Shown here: positions 9,787-34,534 of the stretch, piece after piece | Layout: each line of letters opens with the position of its first letter | How positions within the stretch are numbered: the stretch's first letter is position 1 | NCBI GenBank assembly: GCA_021397835.1 | Contig: JAJFZO010000889.1 | Coordinates: 5,022,001 to 5,086,000 of the forward strand | Source: Moringa oleifera | Lineage: Eukaryota; Streptophyta; Magnoliopsida; Brassicales; Moringaceae | Reading direction: 5' to 3' | DNA: 64,000 nucleotides | Translations under genes and position numbers: made by a program | Notes under the pieces: generated by a model | Seen by the model: the letters and a program-made list of their open reading frames with translations, nothing else | Database searches by the model: none | What the model was told of the DNA's origin: nothing

Positions 9787-12700
9787 TGGTTGTGGAAGAT
9801 GACTGGTAGGGGGCCTAAAGCATGTGCTGGGGTGTTCATTCATTGTGCTTTCATCTGCAAACCTCAGCCTCTAATAGCTGGAAATGTGATATCAATAAGT
9901 AGTAAAATCAAGAGGCTTTGTCTTCAGCAATCACAACGAAGTTTGACAAGGAGTAAAAATCTTCTCCACAATGACATGAAATAACTGTGTGATGGATATT
10001 AAAAATATTTGTATGTGTTTGTCTGTGTTGCATTTAGCAATTAGCAATGGATGGAAAATTATTAACTGTTTGCAAGGTAATGTTGAAACCATATAGATAT
10101 ATTAGAACCAGTAACCCGCATTCTAAGTACTGAAAGTCTAATGTTTATGTAAGATATTTTCCAAGTATCTGATAATACCATCCAAGGGGTAATAATATTA
10201 GATGGACAATTGCACAATTTTACTTGTGACATTCAGAGAGTCTAATTTTCGTAATTTGTGGCACTAATAATATTTGGATCTTTAATGTCTATATATATGA
10301 AACAATTAGAATTTGATGCTAGGATAGTAACTATATTGTTGCCACTGTTACGAATCTGGCTTTGTCATTTGGAGAATCGGATATGCTGGAATTTGGTGCT
10401 CAGTCAATATGTAAATTCCATTGCTTTTGGTCCATTTGCATTTATCATTAAGTACTGTAATACTTTCACAAATTATGTTAAACTGTTGCCACCATCGTTC
10501 ATAGTGCATCTTTTTGGTTACTTGTATTCCGCTGAATTTTCAATCTTTCTACTTCCCCTTTATATTGAGAACACACACAAGCACATGCAGGTATATATTA
10601 TTTGAGAGAATAAGAAATGGTTGTGAATCTAGGGAGCCCTTCCTGATTGCATCCTTTGCTTATGTTTGTTATTGCAAGTATATAAAGACCTGTTTTGTCA
10701 TCGTCCCCTGAGGGACCATTTTGTGCTGTTCAACAGGGCTCAACTTGCCAATTATCCCAAGCAAAGATAGAAGAAAAGTAAGAGAATAAATAATTAGTGG
10801 CACAGAGATAACATAATTGTCCTTGTGGCCCTCTTGTACTTGCCTCTGAAGAAATGTGCAGGATCTGTTCTCTTTTGACCACTGGAAGGGTGCGAACAAT
10901 TTTTTTCTTGTAACTTTGGTTTTCCAGGTTTCTGTGTTACTAACTATTAGGTGTGATTGGTTAGATTAGGCATGGATAGTGTGAACATTTTGTTGTTGCC
11001 CATCTGTAAAGTTACATACTATATTAGATTATCTTGTGACCTTTTCATCCATTTATTAATGCCTTCGATAGCCACCTAGGGAGATTTTGTTGCACAATCA
11101 GCTTTCCTTGCTAATTGACTTACAGTGGTAGGGATAGCATCTTCATGCTGCAAATTTTAGTGTTTATGAGCTGTCTAGAGCTTTAGCTGTTATTTGTATC
11201 CGTAATGGCACATTTGGATTAGCTGTTCATAGAAAGTGACACTTGTTTTGGATCTGAAAAAGGTGAAGGCAGCAGTACTAGAGAGTAGAAGGTAATTTTT
11301 TGAAATATGTTGTCCTGATGAGTTGCAGTTAGCACTGCTTTCTTATTTTCTCTTTTCCCTTTTTCTTCTTTCCTTCCTAGTCTAGAAAAACTGGTTGCAG
11401 GATGTGGTATAATCTTCAGAAGCAGGATTTAGTTGGAAGTAAATTTGATCCCGTTGGAATTAAAAGAATTTTTTATAAGACCATACAAAAGCAGAGAACC
11501 ACTCCCTCCTGTGTGTTGAGAGAGAGAGAGAAAGAAAGAGAAAAGAAACAAAGATTAATAGCTCAGTAAATTTGGTAGTTTAATGCAGTTATGAATCTTA
11601 CTTCTTTGTCCAACTTAAAAATGTAAATTAATTTCACCTAGAAGGCTTATTTGACATCAGCTGTAGAATCATCCCTCCTTTCAGACCTTCTAGGTTCAAC
11701 CCTTGTAATCCACTAATCCTTAGTCTATGGAGCTATCTATGTAGTACTGCTTGCTTTCATCAAGCACACTTTATGTGGTTTGTCTAGAGGGCAAGGGAAA
11801 AAGGAAAAACATCATGTGGGTTTAAAGGGGACATTTCATGCAATACTGGGTTATAGATCTTTCCCCTTTTTGTTCCTTGTCAGATTCCTGATGGTGGTAA
11901 TTGATCTATCCGAAGCAGGATAAAAGGCTCTTTTGAGAGCATTTCACATTTCTTATGCGTTGTTGAGTTGTTTTCAGAGTAGCCCTTGGGTTATAGTGGA
12001 TAAGTTATCTAAATCTTCCCTTTTAGATGATAAAACAAAGCAACAAAAGGCCGATATTCCCGGCCAAAGGGCAACACTGTTCCACTAAGGCTAAAATTGT
12101 TACAGTATTTTAATGATCTCTTTATTAGCTTAATCTGTCATGATAACTTTAGTTGTCTGTACTAATCATTGATTAAACATGATTTGCTCTAATTGATGTT
12201 GATGTTGCCTCTGCGCATGATGCATGAATCTCAACCGTATAACAATGGGATTGGGACCGGGATTGGGACCGCAGGCTTGAGTCAATGCAGCCGAAAGAAA
12301 AAGTGAGTTCTCTGTATTGTTCTCCCCACGCCAAAATAAAAGGCCAGGTTCATATAATTCTTTAGTTCTGAACAATGATCACTTTGGGTGGCTCTCTTCT
12401 CTCTTCTGCTGCTCGGAGAAACTTTGAAGACACTCCCTTCTGTAGGGCAATCACATCTTTTTGACTTCTTGCTACATAGAACTTCTCTTGGTCTAAGCTG
12501 CCTTCATGATATGTTGCAGAATGGCTCCATGTAATTGTGGCACTCATTGTTCTCCTTTCTTAGAATATTAACCCATGGATGCTTCAAGATCAATCATTAT
12601 TTGCCGCTGTACTTGACAGATTGAAACCTTTCCTTTACTCTTTCATATTTAGGTTTTTCTAGTGAGGAATCTGATCCTATCCTTAATCAAAAAGGTAAAA

Positions 12701-13391
12701 CCATGAAGATTTGAGTAAGCCAAGTTTGCTTATACTTTTATTGGTAAGGTCATTAGTTGCGTGCCCCTGGTTTCTCTCCTCTTACTCCAACCATCTCCCC
12801 TTCTCCCTTCTAATGCGTTGGATGGGTTAACCACGACTTAGTTAGTAGGTAGGCATGTGATTTGATGCCATGATACTTCACAAATTGTTGAAAGGTTAGC
12901 AGTATCTAACCAGGCACCACTTCATATAGAAAACTTGAAACAACAGAAGATTGAACCACCACCCCTTTTTCAAAGCTGCCTGCAATTTACCATTGTCACT
13001 AGCAAAAGACTTGAAATGCCTTTTGAGCCATGCCAATCGTCCTAGAAATCACGATTTTTTATTGTCCTTCACCGTATCAGCATTGGCCCTTAGGGAAAGA
13101 TGAGTTTCAGAGTTGTTAAGCCTTTGATATGAAGAGAAGCATAATAATGATGATTTTGTAGGGCCCCTCTAGACAACCGAAATCACTGCCTTACAAAATC
13201 TTGAGAAACCAGATCAGCAAAAAGGTTTCCCTGGTCAAAGATTGTGACTCGTTAACAGTGCCCCCAAAAATGCCTTCATGAGCCTCAAAATTCCTGACCA
13301 CCGCCAGCGGCGAGGTTTTCTTGGCTATCACCTGACGTGAGCAATCATCGATTCTCAATCATGATGAAGGTGGCAGAGAACAACCCACAAT

Positions 13392-13417
13392 CCCCCCCCC
13401 CCCCCACCCCCTCCCCA
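13392..13417. repeat. C-rich homopolymer tract
   Basis: Fourteen C are followed by A, five C, T and four C, so the minus strand carries three G-runs. Like the G-run near 9770, it could form a G-quadruplex, and its length should be confirmed against reads. Confidence 0.75.
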
Positions 13418-14470
13418 AAAAAGAGGAACTCCTTTTCTCTGCCAATAATAAATTCTCCCATTGAAAGCATTAAATTCAATTAACTCATGTTCTTTTTTTT
13501 ACTTGGCACTAAAAATTCAAAGAACCTAGTTTATGCTACATGTTTTAGAATTATTAGGTGATTGGATGTTTGCTCAGAAATAAAATCAAAGTAGGGACGA
13601 CATATTGTTGCTATTCAATGGAGATTGATGGCATTCCCACTTCTTGGGAGTTGTCAAATCGAGTCAACAATAATGCACCCAAGAATACCTCTTCAAGAAT
13701 GATAGCATTAGGTCAGAGTCAAAATACTTGACCCATTATCCCCACCATCAAATAGCTTGATTTGAAAAGAACAAAAATAATTAAAGATAACAAACAAGGC
13801 AAAATTCAGTTTCAAATAAATTTAACGATTATCAAATGTATAAATCTTATCAATTATTCTAACTAACAACGCATCTACTGAGCCCAAAGAATGTGAAAGT
13901 TCTGTAACTCCATGTTTGAACTTGTAACTTATGTTCACACTTTCCATAAATTAAAAAGAAAACGTTAATCCAACGTCTAAATCATAATGATAACTCATTT
14001 TCTCTTGCTTGTTCTATGAGTTTATTTGTTTAATGTTATTATTGTTAATACATAAGTTAGGTTTAAAGTTTGATCTTTCAAAAAATTATTAAATTTATGT
14101 TTGATCATTAAGTTCAAAAATTTGCCAGTTTATTGAATCTAGAACTTCTTAACAAATTTAAAATAATGAAAAAATATGGATAAATACTATGATTTTAATA
14201 AGATTTTTTTAAAAATAATTATTAAAAAAGACATCTGAAAATAAAAAGAGATGATCTTAAAATCTGTTAATTGGTTTCCAAAATCAAATCCAACCCCAAT
14301 GTTAATGTAAATTTTGAATCATTACATTTATTACATTATTACGTGTTATAATTTTATCAAAAATTTAACATAATTTGGATCAACCGTGGATTATGATCCA
14401 ACCACCAAACCCATTTTTTAGATTAAAAATCTTTTGTTTGCCTTTTTAAGTTCGAAATCATCCAAAACAG

Positions 14471-20353
<5,883 letters not shown>

Positions 20354-20386
20354 AGTCTTATCACATTAGTCCCCTTTTATACTACA

Positions 20387-20388
<2 letters not shown>

Positions 20389-20433
<45 letters not shown>
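20389..20433. repeat. (CT)22 microsatellite in the DWF4 3' UTR
   Basis: Forty-five bases of uninterrupted CT begin 36 bases after the DWF4 stop codon, so the repeat is probably part of the 3' UTR. It should be length-polymorphic. Confidence 0.9.
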
Positions 20434-20435
<2 letters not shown>

Positions 20436-22251
20436 GTTGGATAGAGACCCGGATCCGTCAAGCCCGTACCCACCCGTTTGTGGAGATGAGAACATCTTGA
20501 ATTTTCCAATCGGCTTAGTGTTAATTAAGTTCTTTTGGTGTTATATAGCTCAAACGAACAAAAGGGAAGAGAAAAGAAATCGAATTACACAAAATACTAG
20601 GACCTACTCCCTTGCTTCCTCCCCCACTGGCCCCTCACTGTAAATGTTGCTTCTTTTTATATCAGGACTTTGGAGTAATTATTCATTTACATGTCATATG
20701 GGTTTTTTTTTTCATTTCCTGTAATTTTAATTGAAATACTTGTATTTTTCTTATTTTTGAGCAAAGTGAAAAGCAAAAAATTTCCATACCATAATGCTAT
20801 GATGTAGTCATGTAGAGCATACTGTTATGTCCACTTAGTAACTAAAGTTTCTTGTGTACTTAATCATCACAACGTCACATGAGGCCGCACATATAATTAT
20901 ACTACAACATATAATTATATTATACGATGCACCACAACATGCATGCAATGGGTACAGCCATGATTAAACGTGCAAGCTTTGTACATCATTTTAGAGTGAA
21001 AATAAGAAGAGAGAGAAAAAAATGCATATGTTATATAGTCTATGTACGTGGCCGATTTTAATTCTTAAATAAATGGATGGAGAGGCTCTTCGTTGCTATC
21101 TCAGAAAGTGATACTTGCTGATCTCTTTCGGTGAGCAAAATGGAATGGAAGGTGAGAGACCACTAAAGGCTGTTTTGTCGTTTGAGGAAGCTGTCAGTGC
21201 TGTTCCTCTCTCATTTCCCGTTGGAAATGCACATAATATTTTTGGGCCCCTCCTACTCATAATTTTCTATGTACTTAGCCTAAAAGGCTGACTTTCTTCA
21301 TATCTTCTTTACCCATCAACCCTTTTGTCTTCCTTTTTTTTTTTCCCGATTTATTATCATGGAGGTCAATAATCACATGAACCCAAAAAAAAAATCATTA
21401 ATTAATATTCATAAAAAAAAAAGAAGGGGACTTAAGTTGAGAAGGATTGAAGACAATTACTTGATTAACAATAGAGAATGTCGGTCATGTAATTTAGCAC
21501 GCTGGCATTATTTCCGTGGTAGCTAGTTAATCAGATTTGCCACCCATTAATTCTGCGCATGGTCCCATTCTCGAACATTATAACATTGTCTTGTGCGCCC
21601 GTAACAGAGTCTTGCTTTTTACCCAAGCGTGAATTAAAAGCTGAAGACTAGAAGCTCATCACCATGGCTATAATTCCTTAGCACTCTATACACCAAGACG
21701 GAGGAGGTTATCTTTCTCTTTCTCATTATCTTTCTATGTCTTCGTCGGCTGACAACAGCCACCTATCTAGTTAGGCTCGCTTTCGCTGTCCGACGAGCAT
21801 TTTTGTTTGGTTCTTCTTTCTCCAGTATTCATGGGTTTCCGTTAACGTGGCTGCCCATTATAGCATGGTCTCTCATCTCTGGTCCGAGAAATATACTATT
21901 TGACCACTGATACCTCCCAAATTCAATACATATGATATTTATATTTTTATGATTAAATCATTTGTGAAGATTTCCTCCTTGTCATTTTCTTAGATGTGGG
22001 CTTCTGTGAAAGAGAGCTTGAACCCCATCGTCCTCCTGCATTGATATCCCAAATTTTAATTTTTTTGTTTTTCTTGTTCTGGGAAAACTGCCGACAAAAC
22101 GAACAAAACAAAACGACGAGTAGTGCATTTTCTGTTTGTACTTGGTAGGATCCATACTATGGACCCGCCCAAGATCCTCTGCAAACGGCGGAAATCCTGC
22201 TCTGGTCAATTGTCAGGATACCAACTCAATTAGCCTCTTTTGTAGATTCAA

Positions 22252-22426
22252 TGGGCTTGGAATTTGAAGGCCGAATCTCAATCAGGGGACACTCTTTAGA
22301 TCATTTGGGCCGGATTGACCCGACATAAAAGGGAGTCCTTATTTCAAATTTGGCCCATTTTTAAATGGAACGGTTAACCCAACTCATTTCAAATTCGGGC
22401 CTGTAAAGTAAAGCTGGATCTGGGCT
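22252..22426. promoter_or_regulatory. Cluster of site II (TGGGCY) motifs upstream of SDH1
   Basis: TGGGCT at 22252-22257, TGGGCC at 22306-22311, TGGGCC on the minus strand at 22352-22357 and TGGGCT at 22421-22426. Site II elements are bound by TCP factors and are common in promoters of nuclear genes for respiratory-chain proteins. They lie about 1.1-1.3 kb before the SDH1 start, farther than usual, so the link is tentative. Confidence 0.35.
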
Positions 22427-22937
22427 ACCCATCTTTTTTGTGACCTTGGGAAAGCATGAGCCACGCATTACAACAAGCTGTACATTCATCTCTGCTTTAT
22501 TGAAATGGTCAATCCTCTATATCACCAAAGGATTATCAATTTTATTGTTTAAGCTGGGATAAATTTTTAATGAAATTATAATACGATGTAATTTAATAAT
22601 TTAATTTTTTATTAATATTATAAATTATTAAAATATTTTATAATTTTTTATTTAAAAATTCAGTGCAAATATTCGTCGTGATCTTTGTGCAAAAGCTTTT
22701 TAATATTGCCAAGACAACAGAAACACATTCAAGCAGTTACAGGAAAGACGTGAGCACTTATCCAATCTTAATAATGGGAAAAAACGGGCACAGACTAATA
22801 TGTCAATGGTGGCAGGAACGCCACGTGGGTAGCGTTTCAATCTGATTCTGACGTGGCTGAAAAATAACCGGTCTATGTAATTCCACCTACGTGGCACTAT
22901 TTCGCTCCCAAATGTCCACCAAACTTCTGTTACCCTG

Positions 22938-22973
22938 GTGATTAACAGATAACAGGTGATTAACAGATAACAG
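22938..22973. repeat. 18-bp perfect tandem duplication within an inverted repeat
   Basis: The unit GTGATTAACAGATAACAG occurs twice head to tail (22938-22955 and 22956-22973). The pair is bracketed by TACCCTG at 22931-22937 and its inverse complement CAGGGTA at 22971-22977. Confidence 0.8.
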
Positions 22974-23469
22974 GGTATAGGAAAGTCCGATTTTGACCAA
23001 TAATTAATAATTAAAGTAAATTAACAAATAAAAATCCAACCCAATATTTTCTAAAAAAATATTTTAACTAGCCACAATTAGCTTTTTTTATATCCTAAAA
23101 TCTTAAAATCAAAATTAAATTTGTTTTAACGACATCGTATATAATTTTAATTTTTTTCTAAATTTTTTTCCCCGGGCTGCTTGCCATAGTTACCAATATG
23201 TCCTTCTGAAAATATGGGAATGCTCTAAGACGATAGGGCTATTAGGTCATCTCGTTTACAATGACATATGTTTCTTCTATTTCCAATATGCAGTGTCATT
23301 TGAGTGATTACCCGTCAAAGTGAGGGGTAATGATTTCTGTTCACCATTCACATGCGTCAGCAACGTTGCGTCCCCTCCAGCTCCAAAGCCGAGCGTGCTT
23401 TAAAATCTCTTTTCCCACTTTGCTTCCTCGTTTCAGCTCCTTTGATCTCTGAGAGGTACTATCCCCGCG

Positions 23470-23529
23470 TATAAAGTAGGCTCGGTATTCAATAGAGACA
23501 ACCACAGTTGAGATAGAGATTAGAGAGAG
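23470..23529 (+). promoter_or_regulatory. SDH1 core promoter and 5' UTR
   Basis: TATAAA at 23470-23475 is followed by a short leader to the ATG at 23530. Transcription start is expected near 23500, giving a leader of roughly 30 nt. Confidence 0.55.
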
Positions 23530-29883
<6,354 letters not shown>

Positions 29884-32800
29884 TGTCTGCTGTTTAAACC
29901 ATGGGCATAGCTTCCTATGATTTGCAATAATGCAATTAACTCACCCAAATAAGAAATAGCAAATATTTATTGCAATTAATCGTTGTAGGTACACCATCTT
30001 GTCATATATTTATTGCATTAACGATGTTCAGGATGAGTACAAAAAATTTTCCCGTTAGGGTTTGAACTTTGTCTATGATATGGTGAGTAATAAGTTTTGG
30101 CCTAGCCTACTGATTTGATAATCCTTTAGGCCAGTGAGTCCTAGTGTATCAAACACTTGCTAAAGAATCAGCTGGTTGATTATCAGTAATTGTGTCAGAG
30201 TTGATGTATACACTTCTATATTTGTTGAGCACTCATTCTAGACATGGGACGAGGCTTTTGCAGTCTGTCTCTTGTATAAGTTATGGTTGCTTTTTCGCCA
30301 TCTTGGCCCTCATATTAATGAACCTAAGCGGCTGAAGAAGAATTTCAGGGATTAGGAACTCTTCTTACTGCTTCTGTTTTGATCTCACTACAGAATTTTA
30401 TGAATGTGTATATGGCTTGTGTGATATGAATGGTATAGCATGCGGGTAATAAGATCAGCTGAATTGGAGCATGATGGCAATGGCCTTTTGGGTGTCCAAA
30501 AGGCCTTTACCCAGAAACCAGCCAACAACTTATGCCTCCATTGAAAATCTTTTACCGTTATGAGAAATATTATCTACTAGATATGCATTTTTTTTTTCTT
30601 GCTGGACAAGATTTTGCATGATATTTTGTTTGCGATATTGTGCTTGTCACTTGTGATGGCAATACTATTGTAAATTGTATGCTGGCCATCATACTCACTA
30701 TTGAAAAGACATTATTTTGAGATTTTTTGTAAGAAAGAAAATCAGATAAAAGTTTATTAATACAGGGAAAGGACTTCAATCACCAAAAAGTGAATAAAAT
30801 GGGGAGGGGTGTTGAGGGGCATATATAGCAGGGAGACTTGTTTTTTTTTTTCTTAAATTAATGTTTGCTCTTATGTCCCAAATTTCTCAATCCCTTCTGT
30901 AGGCGGCTATGAATTGATATTAGTTATAATATGTCACGTCTAATCTCACAAACCTGAAAATGAATCAATGTAGCCAAGTTGATCTTTCTATAGTCTGTAT
31001 GCATAAGTCATTGTTCCATAGTTACAAGCTTTAATTATTGTGTAGACGACTAATGAGTGGTTTTTGTTGCATAAAAGAATACGCCGTTTGAAGCGAAGGA
31101 AAAAAACGACTGGCCAAGAAAGAAAGAGAAAGGAAAAACTAATGAGTAGCTTCTGTGATTTGTCAAAGGTACAGTGACATCCACTTGCAAGTAAATTAAC
31201 GTCTTTTTCTTTCACCCTCCAGAATCCAACTAAGGAACACTGAAAAGCCACTACGCTTCGGTGTCTGCTGCAGACTTAGTTATCAGTAGTAATATGGTAG
31301 TAGTCTACGAGGACCAGTAATTCCACCAAAAAGCAGTTCTTTGGATCAAGACCACTCTTAATTACTTGTTTGACTGAAACAATCACCTGTCTTCTCATCA
31401 TTTACCTAGCAACGCGCTTTCAACAATTACCCCTTTTTCTGAGCTTTCTCAAAAAGCCGTTTGATGCACAGTTGCCTTTATGATTCACCGTGAGTTTAAC
31501 GTTAATCCAGATCTCTTTCCACCTAGCGACCAGCTATTAATCACCGTTAGAAGAGAAAATAATAATAATAATAATATAAGATCTTCTTCAACTGATATGA
31601 TATACTGAATTTTTTAATAAAAATAAAATTTTAATTTTTTATTAAATTATTATATATTTCTATTTCTTTAAAATTTAAAAACAGTTCAAATTGATAAAAA
31701 ATCTGATTTGAAAAAAAAAATCATCATTATCATTTTATTTTAATGATGTAATTATCTTACTTATAACACTAAAAGGTCTAACTTGAAACCTAGATTTCAT
31801 TGGATTTGTGGATAATTAAGGTCCATGTAGATTTCATCTTACATCTTAATCTTGGGGAGTGGTCACATGTAAATAAATAATTAATAATTTCTATAATCAA
31901 AGTCCCATGACTGGTCCACCTTCCTTGAGAAGTCCTAATACAAATGATTCTTGAGGGGATTATTAGCATGTATACTATCCACCATATGTGGCTCCAAGAT
32001 AATGATTCATGTTCAAGACAAAACAATAATATATGTAGGCCAATATAAGCATCATTGATTAGCCATCAGAGATTGTTATGATTTCTTGATTAGCACCAAT
32101 TTTTCCGATGTTTGTTAATAATGCAAACCATCATTGCTTCTTTGAATGTCCATTTTCTTTTCTATATTTAGCTGAAAAGTGGCCCCCTCATTACATATGA
32201 TTTCTTATATTAATTTTATATTCATAATCATAATCGAATGCATGAATAACACTTTTGTGTTTAATTACTAACAATATATATATATATATATATACATACA
32301 TCTGATTTAATTGATATTTATAATAAATTTTAAAAATTAATTTTTATATTTTAATCAATCAAAAAATACAATCAATCTATAGTGTAAAATAAATTTTGAA
32401 CAAAGTAAAGAGATGAAAAAAAAGAGCTGTGTTTTTGTTTTGAAAGAAAGAAATTTTGTTCGCTTGTCAACAATTATCCAGAGAGATGTGAGTTGGTTTT
32501 TTTTTTTTAAATAATGATATTTTGATCAAAAAATAATAAAAATAACTAAAAATATTAAAATTAATTATTAAAAAAATTGAAGTACAAGAAATTTAATCGA
32601 TTAAAATAAATAATTTTCTGAATATTTTTTAAATTAATTGAATTTTCTAGATTAAAGATGGCCTCAAAGCATAGGAAGTCTGCCTAAAGTCTACAATTTT
32701 GATTAGTTGCTAACAATGTTTTGTACTAAAAAGAAATTTGAGACTAGTTTTATGTAAGACAACTGAGGGGGACTCGAGCGGTAGGTCATAACAACAATGA

Positions 32801-33139
32801 CGCTTCTGCGATGTCGTCGATGCCCTTTCCACTCATTCATCCATCATTGAATCTGAAGCCTTTTACCCATCTACCTCAACAAACTCTGAACTCCCTCTTC
32901 CCTTTTTTGAACATTCAAAACGCATCGTTTTTACCTCCTCTAAAAATTATATAAAATCTTCATTATTACGTAATCAGAAACACAATTGAGTAAAGTTCAC
33001 GTGTGGTGCAGACTCGCATAGGTGCGTGGAGCTTTCCGCTGTTGATGTTGAGACATACCCACTGAGCCGCTGTTACGGTGTAGGGTAATACGGTGACCCG
33101 TCAAAATATCCTGCAACCCTTGCTTTTTCTTCTCTTGGT
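29884..33139. other. Intergenic region between SDH1 and the SCL4/7 upstream region
   Basis: About 3.3 kb without a supported gene. The SDH1 3' UTR lies at the left edge. The middle (31550-32660) is very AT-rich, with AAT repeats at about 31558-31575 and an (AT)n microsatellite at about 32274-32295. Short open frames on either strand here match no family. Confidence 0.4.
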
Positions 33140-33970
33140 CTATGGTCCACACTGTTTGTGGGCCCTACTCTCCCATCACTTTTTTCTGTTGGGCCCTCGG
33201 GACGGTGGGGCCCTCTAGGTGGTCAGTCTTGTGAGGGGCCCAACGACCGCCCAAAAAGAACGGACCCTATTTGGCAAACCTCTCTGCTTTATCAATACAA
33301 GAGTGTAAAAACAGTGCCTCTCAAGCTTCTACACGTCCCTTTCCCATTGGTGACTGCGCCTTTTTTAACCTTTCTACTCTTCCTTTTTTATCTCAGCCTT
33401 TTTACCTCCCGTTGAAAAAACAAAAGCCAAAATCAAACAATCACCGCGTCTCTGCCAATCGTACGGTGGCACAGCGACACCCGAAGACGCCGATTCATTA
33501 CTCAGTGACAAGTTGCGTGTGAAACGTCGACGTGCCGAGGCCTGGAGCTTTGTGTAAGAGTACGCAGATAGTGTCATTTTGCTGCGCCAAAGTACTGCAG
33601 TCCGGGTCAGGCGCAGCGAGGACGCTCCATCCACCGAGAATCGACGGTGGGGATTCTGTTGCTGTTCCCGAGATGATCACAGAAGATGACGTCATGGAGA
33701 CGGCGAAGCCGACGCGCAGTATAAAGTGGACGTTTCTGGAGGAAGGTGCGCGGTGGGCCCGTCACTGGGTCTACCCTAACATCCCCGTTGCCCGGGCAGA
33801 GCGGGAGGGAGGTTGAGGGTACGCAGTACACGTGGGCGTTGAAAGAGCTGGTGTTGTCATACCTGGGAGTGGGTCCCATTGTCTATTGTGTGCCACGTCA
33901 CGGATGCCCTCACAACTGTTGGGCGAGAGAGCAGCCCCATGGTAGTGGATTGCATCTACTAGTGTAGAGC
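33140..33970. promoter_or_regulatory. GC-rich block upstream of the SCL4/7 gene
   Basis: About 0.8 kb that is markedly richer in G+C and CpG than all flanking DNA. It contains a palindromic TGACGTCA (33687-33694), a typical bZIP/TGA-factor site, and several CACGTG or ACGTGG cores (about 33830 and 33892). Open frames run on both strands because of the composition, including a 94-codon one at 33532-33816 (+), but none resembles a known protein. It is either a distal promoter element, a CpG island-like patch or a decayed gene. Confidence 0.35.
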
Positions 33971-34206
33971 GTACCTCCATCGTGTTACATGATTTCGAGT
34001 TTTTAGATTTCCACGTGGATTTTTTCATTTTTTCTTTTCTTTAGATTTTTCTCTATCAAGAATTTCATATGAGTAAGTAGTTTTTTTTTTTAATTTTATT
34101 TGATCTGAACGGGATAGCGGGACCCACCATTCGTTTGGAGGGACTTTAATCCGCGCTTGGGCTCCTTCTGGGGCAGAGCCTGCGTTCTTTAAAGCTATTC
34201 TTATCA

Positions 34207-34534
34207 ACTCTTTCTCTCTCTCTCACTCACTCATCTCTCTCTGTTTCTCCTCTCTCTCTCTCTCTAGCTTGCTCAAGCAAATCCAAGTTGTTAGCTTGTG
34301 ATCCCGTTGTTTCTAGTCCTTTAGTTGTGTATGTACTCTCCTCTTTCTCTCTCTCTTTCTCTGTCTCGTTCTCTCCTACCCGTTGCGTTCCGCGGTTTTC
34401 CTCTCTCGCCCTCTCTTGATTATAAATCTCATGCCCTTCGAGCACTTGCTAGACTCACTCTATAGATTTTGCTAATGTTTTGTGGGTAATGTAAGTGCAG
34501 CTTCTCTGTTTACCCGGCGGGAGTTGGCCGGAGA
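34207..34534 (+). promoter_or_regulatory. CT-rich leader of the SCL4/7 gene
   Basis: Two long pyrimidine blocks (about 34208-34265 and 34338-34380) precede the start codon, a pattern common in plant 5' UTRs. A possible leader-intron acceptor (gtaagtgcag, ending at 34500) lies 34 nt before the ATG at 34535. The donor is not obvious by eye. Confidence 0.4.

Larger units (their letters stand above)
9272..14470. other. 5.2 kb gene-poor region, no supported gene
   Basis: Apart from the 3' UTR of the preceding gene at the left edge, this stretch shows no recognisable protein. The open frames at 9691-9984, 10258-10605 and 12166-12547 match no family and have no consistent codon pattern. Notable sequence: a T14G21 homopolymer block at 9752-9786, a GA-rich patch at 11517-11555, a C-rich tract at 13392-13417 and very AT-rich DNA from about 13780 to 14460. 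It could contain decayed transposon sequence, but I see no terminal repeats or pol domains. Confidence 0.4.
20434..23460. other. Intergenic region between DWF4 and SDH1
   Basis: About 3 kb with no supported gene. The left part is the DWF4 3' region. The open frame at 21982-22209 (-) has no recognisable family. The right part is the SDH1 upstream region, which has a cluster of TGGGCY motifs, several ACGTGG motifs (about 22822-22895) and an 18-bp tandem duplication. Confidence 0.4.

Noticed and set aside
12166..12547. Two overlapping minus-strand frames that could be exons of a small gene
   Set aside because: No family resemblance, no consistent splice pair and no start context; kept as non-coding.
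33532..33816. 94-codon plus-strand frame upstream of the GRAS gene
   Set aside because: The frame exists in a GC-rich block where all frames stay open; the peptide has no recognisable family and competing frames run on the opposite strand.
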